Of a DNA stretch of 15,082 nt, positions 1-7,181 are shown one piece after another. The translations under genes and the position numbers were made by a program. The stretch lies in assembly GCA_022729615.1 (NCBI GenBank), contig DZAQ01000025.1:1-15082 (forward strand). Direction: 5' to 3'. Position 1 is the stretch's first letter; each line of letters starts with the position of its first letter. The notes beneath the pieces are model-generated. The model searched no databases and had not been told where the DNA came from. It worked only from the letters and a program-made list of their open reading frames with translations. The stretch is from Sulfurovum sp. (lineage in GTDB: Bacteria; Campylobacterota; Campylobacteria; Campylobacterales; Sulfurovaceae).

Positions 1-1662
1 ATTGATCAGATCGTATGGTATATAGATACCCGTTCATTTACCCTGCAATATATCAACGAAGCAGTTTTTTCTGTTTTTGGCTTTACCAAAGAAGAGTTCT
101 TGAGCGATCCAAATCTTTGGCAGCAGTGCATATATCATGATGACCAATCTCTTGTATTTTCATTTTTTCAAACTCTTGAGGCGGGCTCGACACATGAAAT
201 CAGTTTTCGGATACACCATGCCGACGGTTCGCTGCGGTGGCTTGATAGCCGTATTTTTCACAACGAAAAGCTCGCACTATTTGTCGGCATCACAACCGAT
301 ATAACCGAAAGAAAAAACAAAAACGAAGAGATTGCATTTTTGGCATACAATGACCCGCTGACAATGCTTCCAAACCGCGCAAGGCTCAAGCTGCAGCTTG
401 AGTCCTACATAAATCAAGAGAATCCGGCTCCATTTGCATTGATCTTCATAGATTTGGATAATTTCAAAAAGATCAATGACACCATGGGGCACAAGATCGG
501 CGATGAAGTCCTCATACAGATCGGAGAGAGGATTCTTGCAGCGACAGAGGATGAGCATTTCCCGTCCAGATTTGGCGGGGATGAATTTGTCATCCTCTAC
601 AGCACTGCAGAAATACCCAAAATCAACCATTTTTGTGAAAAACTTATCACTCTTTTGCAAATTCCGATCAAAATAGAAAATATGCAATTTTTTCTCTCGG
701 CATCTATCGGGATCTCAATATTTCTCAAAGATACAAAAAGCCAAGATGGGCTCATCAAACACGCCGATATCGCCATGTATGAAGCAAAAAGGAGCGGCAA
801 AAACAGATATGTCTATTATGATGCTTTTATGAAACACTCATTGGCTGATTTCATCACTACCGAATCCTTGATCCGTGATGCTCTTGCTTTGCAGCAGTTT
901 GAACTCTATTTTCAGCCTCTTATCAGCTCAAGAACTTTTGAATTGTATGGTTTTGAGGCGCTGCTGAGACTCAATCACCCGCTACATGGCTTTATTGACC
1001 CTTCGTATCTCATTTCGGTTGCAGAATCAAATGGAACTATTATCGAGATTGGCCGAGAGGTACTCAGACTGGCTTGCAAGTTTATCTCTTCGGTTCAAAA
1101 AATATATTCAAATCCTTTTTATGTAGCCATCAATGTCTCAGCCAAGCAGTTCCAACAAGCAGACTTTGTTGATAATCTTCTCAAATATATCAAAAAAGAG
1201 TCGATCGGTTCAAATTTTTTGAAATTAGAGCTTACCGAGAGTGCCATAATGGATAATCTTGAGTCTGCGGCAAGTCAACTCCAAATCCTCGCGGCTGACG
1301 GGATCAAAATATCACTCGATGATTTTGGCACAGGCTACTCTTCGCTTGCTTCCTTGGCGCAGCTTCCTATCAATACACTCAAGATCGATAAATCCTTTGT
1401 TCAATCCTTTGATACAAACACTTCGCACAAACACATCATAGAGGCGATAGTCAATCTCGCACACGCACTTAAAATGGATATTACCGCAGAGGGGATAGAG
1501 ACAGCGGAGCAATGTCATTTTTTGCAAGAAAAAAAGATCGATACGCTTCAAGGGTATTTTTTCGCCAAACCACTCGAAGAGAGCAGTGTCATCGAGATAC
1601 TCTCATGCTCTGCGCCGCATGCTTTCTCAAAGCAATATCCTTCATTGTGTCGGCAGCTGTAG
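1..1662 (+). CDS. PAS-GGDEF-EAL cyclic-di-GMP signalling protein (5' end outside window)
   Basis: The reading frame is open from base 1, so the gene starts upstream; 553 residues are visible. A TTG at 100 is in frame but lies inside the PAS domain and is not the start. Visible residues 1-107 look like a PAS/PAC sensor domain, ending in the typical DITERK segment. Residues about 115-270 are a diguanylate cyclase domain with DPLTMLPNR and an intact GGDEF at 192-196. Residues about 290-535 are an EAL phosphodiesterase domain with E319-A-L, the acidic LTES segment (E413), DDFG at 440-443, LKID (K461, D463) and the later glutamate E497. Both active sites look complete. The RxxD inhibitory site normally just before GGDEF is absent (residues there read EDEH). 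Such hybrids make or degrade cyclic-di-GMP, and which activity dominates cannot be read from sequence. No transmembrane segment is visible in this part. The domain calls are firm; the sensed signal is unknown. Confidence 0.95.
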   Translation: MDQIVWYIDTRSFTLQYINEAVFSVFGFTKEEFLSDPNLWQQCIYHDDQSLVFSFFQTLEAGSTHEISFRIHHADGSLRWLDSRIFHNEKLALFVGITTDITERKNKNEEIAFLAYNDPLTMLPNRARLKLQLESYINQENPAPFALIFIDLDNFKKINDTMGHKIGDEVLIQIGERILAATEDEHFPSRFGGDEFVILYSTAEIPKINHFCEKLITLLQIPIKIENMQFFLSASIGISIFLKDTKSQDGLIKHADIAMYEAKRSGKNRYVYYDAFMKHSLADFITTESLIRDALALQQFELYFQPLISSRTFELYGFEALLRLNHPLHGFIDPSYLISVAESNGTIIEIGREVLRLACKFISSVQKIYSNPFYVAINVSAKQFQQADFVDNLLKYIKKESIGSNFLKLELTESAIMDNLESAASQLQILAADGIKISLDDFGTGYSSLASLAQLPINTLKIDKSFVQSFDTNTSHKHIIEAIVNLAHALKMDITAEGIETAEQCHFLQEKKIDTLQGYFFAKPLEESSVIEILSCSAPHAFSKQYPSLCRQL

Positions 1663-1688
1663 AATATTCAAAATGATCTTGACACCTC

Positions 1689-2120
1689 CTAGTAAGCCTC
1701 CGCGTCCCAACTCTCTATCCCAAGACTCTTGGCATAAGCAGCCATGAGCCCTGCTCCTTGAGAAGTAAGAAGACTCTTCTCTTCATCATAAACGCGCGCG
1801 CTGCATACGCCGCAGCTAGGGCTTCTGTCTTTGCCGATGAAAAGGTCAATGTCAGGATGGGTTTCAAAAAAGTTTTTTGCATATTCCAAAATTGGCAGTG
1901 AGAGATCGGCAGCTGTGAGGTTCGAGATCGCCTTGATCGCTCCCTCACACTGCACCAGATCCATTGTGGGACGAGGTGAGCCAAAGGCATACTCTTCGGG
2001 ACAAAAGGGGATGAGCGCTTCTCCTTCCAGCCTGCTCAAAAGCTTTGTATCGAGATTGTCTGAAGCGTCATAACGGCACTTCTGCCCCATCAGACATGCT
2101 GAGATAGCCACTTTTTTCAT
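1689..2120 (-). CDS. DUF523 family cysteine-rich protein
   Basis: This 143-residue protein matches the DUF523 family. It has an N-terminal ISACLMG segment with C9, then KCRYD with C15, a FCPE segment with C40, a PRPTMDL segment, C58, and a SPSCGVC block with C103 and C106 followed by a GAGLMAAY tail. Family members are about this size, so it is full length. Six cysteines in conserved positions suggest metal or iron-sulfur binding, but I know of no settled biochemical role, and the inference rests only on cysteine spacing. It has no signal peptide or membrane segment, so it is likely cytoplasmic. The ATG at 2120 is preceded by GGAAG on the minus strand. It is the last gene of a three-gene minus-strand unit and starts 12 bases after the membrane protein gene ends. 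Its stop faces the stop of the PAS-GGDEF-EAL gene across 26 bases, with no obvious terminator. Confidence 0.88.
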   Translation of the reverse strand: MKKVAISACLMGQKCRYDASDNLDTKLLSRLEGEALIPFCPEEYAFGSPRPTMDLVQCEGAIKAISNLTAADLSLPILEYAKNFFETHPDIDLFIGKDRSPSCGVCSARVYDEEKSLLTSQGAGLMAAYAKSLGIESWDAEAY

Positions 2121-2132
2121 ATCTTCCGCATC

Positions 2133-2612
2133 TTAAAAGAGAAACAAAAAGAGATAGACCATCAAACCGCTCAAAGATGTCAAAAATATCCCTACGGTTG
2201 CCATTCTCGCGATTTTTCGGTGCGAATCAGATGCCTTGCCGGGGAGCGAACCTGCACGGTATCTCTTCATGGCTTCGATGATAGTCTTTGCCCATAGAAA
2301 AACCGTAATGATCGATATCGCGATATGGAGCAGCAAAAATTCAAAAAGAAATTTTTTTGAGAGAGAACTCTCTTTGGCAAAATCCTCAAACCCGCCGCCG
2401 ACACGCACACCATACTCAAAATAACCTACAATGAGCAGCGAGAAAATAAACAAGAAAAGCTGTGATGCGATATGGAATTTGATCGCCCCTTTTTTGGCTA
2501 AAAAAATCGCACCGACGATCAGTAATGGCAAAAGTGTCACGATAATCGTCACAAAATCCATAAAAAACGGCGCCCGTGTACCCAAAAAACCTGTTTGAAA
2601 CATATACTCCAA
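2133..2612 (-). CDS. DUF420-like four-helix membrane protein
   Basis: The protein has 159 residues and four hydrophobic segments at about 17-38, 46-68, 88-112 and 136-158. Three histidines sit at or near helix ends (H47 in KFH, H96 in LLLH, H131 in SHRK). This pattern resembles DUF420 proteins such as Bacillus YozB/CtaM, a family linked to maturation of haem-copper oxidases; the match is by motif and topology only, so the function is inferred. I chose the TTG start at 2612 because GAGGG lies 7 bases before it. The alternative ATG at 2603 (156 residues) has only a GGAG 3 bases away. The gene begins 30 bases after the aldehyde dehydrogenase gene and ends 12 bases before the DUF523 gene, so the three are probably cotranscribed. 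An unrelated DUF2231-like or cytochrome-b-like small membrane protein is the main alternative. Confidence 0.7.
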   Translation of the reverse strand: MEYMFQTGFLGTRAPFFMDFVTIIVTLLPLLIVGAIFLAKKGAIKFHIASQLFLFIFSLLIVGYFEYGVRVGGGFEDFAKESSLSKKFLFEFLLLHIAISIITVFLWAKTIIEAMKRYRAGSLPGKASDSHRKIARMATVGIFLTSLSGLMVYLFLFLF

Positions 2613-2642
2613 AGTTGTTCCCTCTTTATAAAAAAATGGCTC

Positions 2643-4088
2643 TCAGCATATCACGATCGACTTTATCTCGGTGAACTCCTCAAGCGCCCATTTCGGACCT
2701 TCACGCCCCACACCGGAGAGTTTGCTGCCGCCATAAGGCTGCACATCAAAGCGAAGCGTAGGGATATCGTTGATCACGACCCCGCCGCACTCGGCATCTT
2801 CTATGAAGCGTCTTGCGAGCGAGAGATCATTCGTAAAGATACTAAACTGCAATCCAAAGGGAGAGTTATTCATCTTCGCTATCGCCTGCTCATAGCTCTC
2901 TACAGCTACGAGACTCACGATAGGCGCAAAGACCTCTTCGCAGATGATCTTCATATCATCGGTCACATCTGCAAGCACGGTCGGAGGATAGATGCCCTCT
3001 TTTTCCACCCCTCCTGCCACGAGACGAGCCCCTTCGTTTTGGGCTGAAGCAACCCAGCTTCGTACACGGTGGAGTGCGTCAGCATCGATGAGCGGTCCCA
3101 TGAATGTATCCTCGATGTATGGATTGCCCACCTTGAGCTTGGCGCTCTCCTCGGCCATCAATTGCGCAAATGGCTCATAAACATCTTTGTGCACATAGAT
3201 GCGCTGCAAAGAGATGCACACCTGCCCGCTATTGTAAAATGCCCCATAGGCACAGCGTGCGGCTGCCGCAGCCAAATCCGCGCTTTGATCGATATAGGTT
3301 GCGGCATTGCCGCCGAGCTCCAAACTCACCTTTTTGATCCCCGCTTGTGAGGCAATGATCTTGCCTACCTGCACGGAACCGGTGAAACTGATAACGCGGG
3401 GGATAGAGCTCCCCACAAGCGCCGAACCCACATCGGCATCGCCATACACCACACTCAAGGCATCTTTGGTAGCGTAGGGAGAGTCAATAAATGCTTGAGC
3501 CAGCAAATAAGCCGTTCGAGGCGCCTCAGGCGTAGGCTTGAGCACGACGCAATTGCCCGCACCCAGCGCCGGTGCGATTTTGTGCGCTACAAGATTGAGG
3601 GGAAAATTAAACGGCGTGATGCAGACTACCACCCCGACCGGATCTCTGCGGAAAAATGCCAAAGTCTGCTTTCCGCTTGGCATGATATCCGTCGGGATCG
3701 TCTCGCCGTGCAGATTTGCCAACTCCAAGATGGTCACTCGTATCGTTTCGATACAGCGATCGACCTCGATCCTCGAAAACGAGATCGGCTTGGCTATCTC
3801 ATCGGTCAATGCAAGCGCAAAGATCTCTTTGTTTTTCCCGAGAGTGTTGACCACATCCTCAAGCCACAATATTCGGCGGGAGAGCGGTACTGTAGCCGCC
3901 TCCTTGCTGGCTGTTTTGGCGATATCAAGCGCCCTTCTTGCGTCTTGGGCATCGCAAACAGGCACGATGCTGACAACCTTTCCGTCATAGGGGCTTTTCC
4001 TCTCTCTCGTCTCCTGCTTGCCCTCCTGTGTCGAACCGAAAAATACCTTCACGCTCTTATCCGTCTTTGATCCAAACAATCCAAACAT
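2643..4088 (-). CDS. NAD(P)-dependent aldehyde dehydrogenase (lactaldehyde/GapN-like clade)
   Basis: This is a full-length aldehyde dehydrogenase superfamily enzyme of 481 residues that oxidises an aldehyde to the acid in the cytoplasm. Visible landmarks are N161 in TPFNFP (oxyanion), K184 in LKPTPEAP (cofactor), the FTGSVQVG loop at 235-242, the general base E257 in LELGG, the nucleophile C291 in GQVC, and E385 in EEVFAP. The C-terminal VVIND, PYGGSKLSGVGREG and FTEIK segments resemble archaeal lactaldehyde dehydrogenases and non-phosphorylating glyceraldehyde-3-phosphate dehydrogenases, but substrate cannot be fixed from sequence. About 15 N-terminal residues (MFGLFGSK...) extend before the usual family start. 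The ATG at 4088 has GGAAGGGG about 6 bases upstream. A TATAAT box on the minus strand at 4131-4136 would give a short leader. It is first in a unit with the DUF420-like and DUF523 genes and diverges from ilvE. Confidence 0.93.
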   Translation of the reverse strand: MFGLFGSKTDKSVKVFFGSTQEGKQETRERKSPYDGKVVSIVPVCDAQDARRALDIAKTASKEAATVPLSRRILWLEDVVNTLGKNKEIFALALTDEIAKPISFSRIEVDRCIETIRVTILELANLHGETIPTDIMPSGKQTLAFFRRDPVGVVVCITPFNFPLNLVAHKIAPALGAGNCVVLKPTPEAPRTAYLLAQAFIDSPYATKDALSVVYGDADVGSALVGSSIPRVISFTGSVQVGKIIASQAGIKKVSLELGGNAATYIDQSADLAAAAARCAYGAFYNSGQVCISLQRIYVHKDVYEPFAQLMAEESAKLKVGNPYIEDTFMGPLIDADALHRVRSWVASAQNEGARLVAGGVEKEGIYPPTVLADVTDDMKIICEEVFAPIVSLVAVESYEQAIAKMNNSPFGLQFSIFTNDLSLARRFIEDAECGGVVINDIPTLRFDVQPYGGSKLSGVGREGPKWALEEFTEIKSIVIC

Positions 4089-4130
4089 TCATATCCCCTT
4101 CCAAACTTGAATACTTTTGCAAATTGACCA

Positions 4131-4141
4131 ATTATAGCCAA
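4131..4141 (-). promoter_or_regulatory. Putative extended -10 promoter of the aldehyde dehydrogenase unit
   Basis: On the minus strand this reads TTGGCTATAAT, a perfect TATAAT hexamer with G at the -14 position. Transcription would start near 4124, about 36 bases before the ATG at 4088. No clear -35 box is visible, as expected for Campylobacterota sigma-70 promoters. Confidence 0.6.
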
Positions 4142-4145
4142 GAGA

Positions 4146-4170
4146 GGATTAATCCCATAAGAGCCGCTCT
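4146..4170. promoter_or_regulatory. Two adjacent palindromes between divergent promoters (possible operator)
   Basis: GGATTAATCC at 4146-4155 is a perfect 10-base palindrome. AGAGC-C-GCTCT at 4160-4170 is a perfect inverted repeat with a one-base centre. They lie just upstream of the aldehyde dehydrogenase -10 box, in its spacer and -35 area, and about 40-65 bases upstream of the ilvE -10 box. A regulator binding here could affect both directions. Short palindromes also arise by chance, and no regulator gene is adjacent. Confidence 0.3.
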
Positions 4171-4203
4171 AAACTAAGATGTAAAAACTATTCTTAACCA
4201 TCG

Positions 4204-4215
4204 TTTGGATAGAAT
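4204..4215 (+). promoter_or_regulatory. Putative extended -10 promoter of ilvE
   Basis: The sequence TTTGGATAGAAT has a TAGAAT hexamer at 4210-4215 with G at -14. Transcription would start near 4222, giving a leader of about 22 bases with the GGAG ribosome binding site at 4233-4236. It also shows that an in-frame upstream TTG at 4205 cannot be the start, because it lies inside the promoter. Confidence 0.6.
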
Positions 4216-4243
4216 AATTGATTATTTTTATCGGAGCGACACA

Positions 4244-5158
4244 ATGAAAGAATCAAAATATATTTGGATGGATGGCAAACTCATCGACTGGATGGATGCC
4301 AAAGTTCATATTCTTACGCACACAGTGCATTACGGCAACGCTGTTTTTGAGGGAACAAGAGCCTATCAGACAGCTGAGGGACTGGCGATATTCAGACTCG
4401 ATGACCACTGCAAAAGACTCTACAACTCTGCGAAGATCGTTGCTATCAAGCCAAACATAGAGTACGATACTCTCAAAGAGGCGCACCTCGAAGTACTTAG
4501 AAGCAATGGCTTCACCGGGAATGTCTATATGCGTCCGATTATATTTTTGGGATATGGGCAGATGGGTGTGCACCATGTCAAAGCGCCTGTACAGACTGCT
4601 GTGGCCGCTTGGGAGTGGGGAGCCTATCTCGGTGAAGATGGTCTCGAAAAAGGGATCAAAGTCTGCACCTCCTCTATCACGCGCAATCCAAACCGCTCTA
4701 CTTTCGGCAAGGCAAAAGCGGCAGCCAACTACCTCAATAGCCAAATGGCGAAATATGAAGCGATCGAAAACGGTTTTGGAGAGGCGTTGATGCTCGATGA
4801 AAACGGTTTTGCCGCAGAAGGTACCGGCGAGTGCCTATTCATCATTCGTGACGGTGTTTTGATCTCTCCTCCCAACGACAACTCGCTTGAGTCGATCACG
4901 CAAGCAACCGTGCTTGAACTTGCCAAAGATGCGGGCATTGCGATCCAAAGAAGAAATATCACCAGAGATGAGATCTATATCTGCGATGAAGCCTTCTTTA
5001 CCGGCACGGCAGCGGAAGTCACTCCTATCAATTCCCTCGACCACAGAGTCATTGGCGATGGGAAAAGAGGGATCATGACAGAGCAGCTTCAAAGCGCCTA
5101 TTTTGATGTAGTCTATGGCAGAAATCCAAAATACAAACACTATCTTACACACATATAA
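4244..5158 (+). CDS. ilvE: Branched-chain amino acid aminotransferase
   Basis: IlvE carries out the last, PLP-dependent transamination in leucine, isoleucine and valine synthesis. The 304-residue protein is full length for class IV aminotransferases. Visible features are the VHYGNAVFEGTRAY segment at 28-41, R97 in YMRPI, the PLP lysine K158 followed by NYLNS at 162-166, EGTGE at 192-196, and the FFTGTAAEVTPI phosphate-binding and substrate region at 251-262. I chose the ATG at 4244 because GGAG lies 7 bases before it and the family N-terminus (YIWMDGKLI) begins there; the longer in-frame version from 4205 overlaps the promoter. D-amino acid transaminase and ADC lyase share the fold, but length and motifs favour IlvE. 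The next gene, an SPFH protein, starts 17 bases downstream, and from memory the same pair is adjacent in Campylobacter jejuni. Confidence 0.95.
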   Translation: MKESKYIWMDGKLIDWMDAKVHILTHTVHYGNAVFEGTRAYQTAEGLAIFRLDDHCKRLYNSAKIVAIKPNIEYDTLKEAHLEVLRSNGFTGNVYMRPIIFLGYGQMGVHHVKAPVQTAVAAWEWGAYLGEDGLEKGIKVCTSSITRNPNRSTFGKAKAAANYLNSQMAKYEAIENGFGEALMLDENGFAAEGTGECLFIIRDGVLISPPNDNSLESITQATVLELAKDAGIAIQRRNITRDEIYICDEAFFTGTAAEVTPINSLDHRVIGDGKRGIMTEQLQSAYFDVVYGRNPKYKHYLTHI

Positions 5159-5175
5159 AAAAATAAAGGGGTACT

Positions 5176-6303
5176 ATGCCGGCAGATATGAATGATTATT
5201 TCAAAAAGAGAAATCCATCCAACAACAACAATAGTGGAGGCGGAGGCAGTGAGGGCGGAGGGAATGACAATAAATTTCGTCTCGATCTTCCCTTTAATGG
5301 CGGCGGCTCAAACAAATTCATGACATGGATTGTTTCGCTTGTCATCCTCGCTGCCCTCTTTTTGGCTCTCAAGCCTTTTACGATCATCAACTCCGGTGAA
5401 GTCGGCATCAAGGTCAATACGGGAAAATTTGAACAGACTCCCTTGGAGGCAGGACTGCACTTTTATATTCCTATCCTTCAGAAGATTATCCCTGTCAACA
5501 CAAGGGTACGACTCATCACTTATAGCAATAGTGAAACGGGTGAAATCAGTGATAACTACGGTGGTTTTGATGGGGGACTCAAAAGAAATACCTCCATTGA
5601 AGCTCCAGACAAAAGAGGTCTCCCTGTCAATATCGACATTGCCGTTCAGTATAGCCTCAAGCCGAGTGCCGCCCCTAAAATCATAGAAATTTGGGGAGCA
5701 AGCTGGGATGACAAGATCATCAATTCTACAGTTCGTGAGGTAGTTCGTGATGTGATTGGTCAATACACCGCAGAACAATTGCCAGAAATGCGAAATCAAA
5801 TAGCCGATGCGATTGAGAAAAAGATAGGTGACAGAATTAATTCGATCGATGCAAAACCTGTGATCCTCTCATCTGTAGAGCTAAGAAATATTAAATTGCC
5901 TATTGAGATCAATAAGCAAATCGAAAGGGTACAGATAGCCAAACAACAGATCACAATAGCTGAACAACAAAAAGAGCAAGCCAAACAAGATGCACAGAAA
6001 AAAGCAGAGATCGCAAAAGGTGAAGCTGATCGAAACCGTATAGAGGCGCAAGGTGAAGCGGATAAGATCCGTATCGAGGCAGAGGAGCAGTCCAAAGCAA
6101 ACAAACTCATCTCGGAGTCCCTTACACGCGAACTCATAGAACTTGAGCAGATCAAGACACAAGGGAAATTCAACGAGGCGCTCAAAGTCAATACCAATGC
6201 ACAAATCTTCCTGACACCCGGAGGAGCGGTACCAAATATCTGGCTTGATTCCAAAAGCAATTCAAAAGCGACAAGCACGCAGATACAAGGTGCAAACCAG
6301 TAA
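5176..6303 (+). CDS. SPFH/prohibitin-domain membrane-anchored protein
   Basis: This 375-residue protein starts with a flexible asparagine- and glycine-rich stretch (about 13-46). One membrane helix follows at about 49-69, then an SPFH/Band 7 domain at about 70-255 (NSGEVGIKVNTGKF, EAGLHFYIPI). A charged helical region at about 250-330 is a probable coiled coil. It contains the repeated unit EAD-R/K-x-RIEA at 283-301, typical of prohibitin and HflK/C relatives. Such proteins form large oligomeric rings at membranes and organise proteases or membrane domains; its client here is unknown. The ATG at 5176 has AAGGGG 6 bases upstream. An in-frame ATG at 5188 is possible but has no better site. It is 17 bases after ilvE and likely cotranscribed. 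HflK and HflC are alternatives, but they occur as a pair and without this Gly/Asn linker. Confidence 0.9.
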   Translation: MPADMNDYFKKRNPSNNNNSGGGGSEGGGNDNKFRLDLPFNGGGSNKFMTWIVSLVILAALFLALKPFTIINSGEVGIKVNTGKFEQTPLEAGLHFYIPILQKIIPVNTRVRLITYSNSETGEISDNYGGFDGGLKRNTSIEAPDKRGLPVNIDIAVQYSLKPSAAPKIIEIWGASWDDKIINSTVREVVRDVIGQYTAEQLPEMRNQIADAIEKKIGDRINSIDAKPVILSSVELRNIKLPIEINKQIERVQIAKQQITIAEQQKEQAKQDAQKKAEIAKGEADRNRIEAQGEADKIRIEAEEQSKANKLISESLTRELIELEQIKTQGKFNEALKVNTNAQIFLTPGGAVPNIWLDSKSNSKATSTQIQGANQ

Positions 6304-6309
6304 AATCCG

Positions 6310-6332
6310 TGAAGCAGCCCAAGCCTGCTTCA
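6310..6332 (+). terminator. Hairpin after the ilvE-SPFH unit (weak terminator candidate)
   Basis: TGAAGCAG at 6310-6317 pairs with CTGCTTCA at 6325-6332 around a seven-base loop, starting seven bases after the SPFH stop codon. There is no following run of T, so it is not a textbook intrinsic terminator. It may instead stabilise the 3' end or act with another factor. Confidence 0.35.
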
Positions 6333-6354
6333 GTAAAAGTTTGCGATCGAGACC

Positions 6355-6452
6355 TCTGAATAATCATAGGTTTCTAAAGAGCGACTAGTCGCGAGAGCCC
6401 TCGCGTGAAGAGCTAATTTTGAGCTTCGCTTAAAATTTGAGCATTATTCAGA
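6355..6452. repeat. Nested inverted-repeat element between SPFH gene and hisIE
   Basis: A perfect 10-base inverted repeat (TCTGAATAAT at 6355-6364, ATTATTCAGA at 6443-6452) encloses several smaller ones. GCGACTAGTCGC at 6381-6392 is a perfect palindrome. CGCGAG at 6390-6395 pairs with CTCGCG at 6400-6405 across a four-base loop. AATTTTGAGC at 6415-6424 pairs with GCTTAAAATT at 6428-6437 with one G-T pair and a TTC loop. The left outer arm can also fold locally (ACCT 6352-6355 with AGGT 6368-6371). No reading frame or flanking target duplication is evident. The size and terminal repeats suggest a MITE-like or REP-like element or a structured leader of hisIE; I cannot tell which. Confidence 0.6.
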
Positions 6453-6488
6453 TGATGCAACCAAAAAAATGTTCCACAAAGGATCCTT

Positions 6489-7160
6489 ATGGTCATAGAT
6501 TGGCAAAAAAATCCTCTCATCCCGGCAATTGCCCAAGAGGCGCGAACCAATGAAATTCTTATGCTTGCCTATATGAACGAAGAGGCGTACAATCTCACGC
6601 TCTCCACAGGTTTTGCACACTATTTCAGCCGCAGCAAACAGCGCATCTGGAAAAAGGGTGAGAGCTCCGGACATACACAAAAGATCATTGATCTGCTGCT
6701 TGATTGTGATGCCGATACGCTTCTGCTCAAAATAGAGCAAAAGGGTGTCGCGTGCCATACCGGACGCAAGAGCTGTTTTTTTACCTCTGTGCTTGAGGAT
6801 AGAGTCATCCTTGAAAAAGAGCTCAACACTGACGCGATCTATGGTGTTGTCGATACACTCTACCACACCGTACTCGAACGCAAAAACAGCACCGAAACCT
6901 CTAATTCCTGGACAAAAAAACTCTTAAACAATAAAGCTCTTCTGCTGGAGAAGATCAAAGAGGAGGCGGATGAGCTCTGTGTCGCCATCGATCAAGAGAG
7001 CGATGAGCAGGTGATCTATGAGGCTGCCGATCTGCTCTACCATGCCCTTGTCGGGCTCGGACTGCGCGAAGTCTCTCCCGATCGCATCAAACAAGAGCTT
7101 GCCAAGCGCTTTGGGGTGAGCGGTATCGAAGAGAAGGCAAATCGCAAACCAAAAAGCTGA
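6489..7160 (+). CDS. hisIE: Bifunctional phosphoribosyl-AMP cyclohydrolase / phosphoribosyl-ATP pyrophosphatase
   Basis: HisIE performs steps two and three of histidine synthesis in the cytoplasm. The 223-residue length fits the fused enzyme. The HisI domain (about 1-105) has MLAYMN, the SRSK...WKKGE...SGHTQ segment, DCDAD at 72-76 with D72, D74 and D76 for magnesium, and the zinc cysteines C73, C89 and C96. The HisE domain (about 117-205) has LYHTVLERK, an acidic KIKEEADE helix at 155-162 and E178/D181 in the YEAADLLYH segment, as in MazG-like pyrophosphatases. The ATG at 6489 is preceded by AAGGA with a five-base gap. No other his gene is in the window. It lies downstream of a structured intergenic element with no obvious promoter. 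The hexosaminidase gene follows after 21 bases, so the two may be cotranscribed despite unrelated roles. Confidence 0.95.
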   Translation: MVIDWQKNPLIPAIAQEARTNEILMLAYMNEEAYNLTLSTGFAHYFSRSKQRIWKKGESSGHTQKIIDLLLDCDADTLLLKIEQKGVACHTGRKSCFFTSVLEDRVILEKELNTDAIYGVVDTLYHTVLERKNSTETSNSWTKKLLNNKALLLEKIKEEADELCVAIDQESDEQVIYEAADLLYHALVGLGLREVSPDRIKQELAKRFGVSGIEEKANRKPKS

Positions 7161-7181
7161 TGCTTGACGCAAAGGAAGAGA

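Noticed and set aside
1663..1688. Bidirectional terminator between the convergent PAS-GGDEF-EAL and DUF523 genes
   Set aside because: The 26 bases contain no stable stem or T run. The CAGCTG palindrome at the end of the upstream gene is too short to count.
3495..4070. Plus-strand frame of 191 codons opposite the aldehyde dehydrogenase gene
   Set aside because: It is antisense to a gene with intact catalytic motifs, rich in Arg, Asp and His as shadow frames are, and has no family resemblance.
4205..4243. Thirteen-codon N-terminal extension of ilvE from a TTG
   Set aside because: It overlaps the -10 box at 4210-4215, and the ATG at 4244 has a well-spaced GGAG and the family N-terminus.
6355..6452. 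tRNA or other standard RNA gene
   Set aside because: The fold does not give a cloverleaf with an anticodon arm, a T-arm consensus or a CCA end, and I recognise no known RNA family.
6304..6488. Histidine-rich leader peptide for attenuation of hisIE
   Set aside because: I found no short frame with a run of histidine codons. The structure present is explained better by nested inverted repeats.
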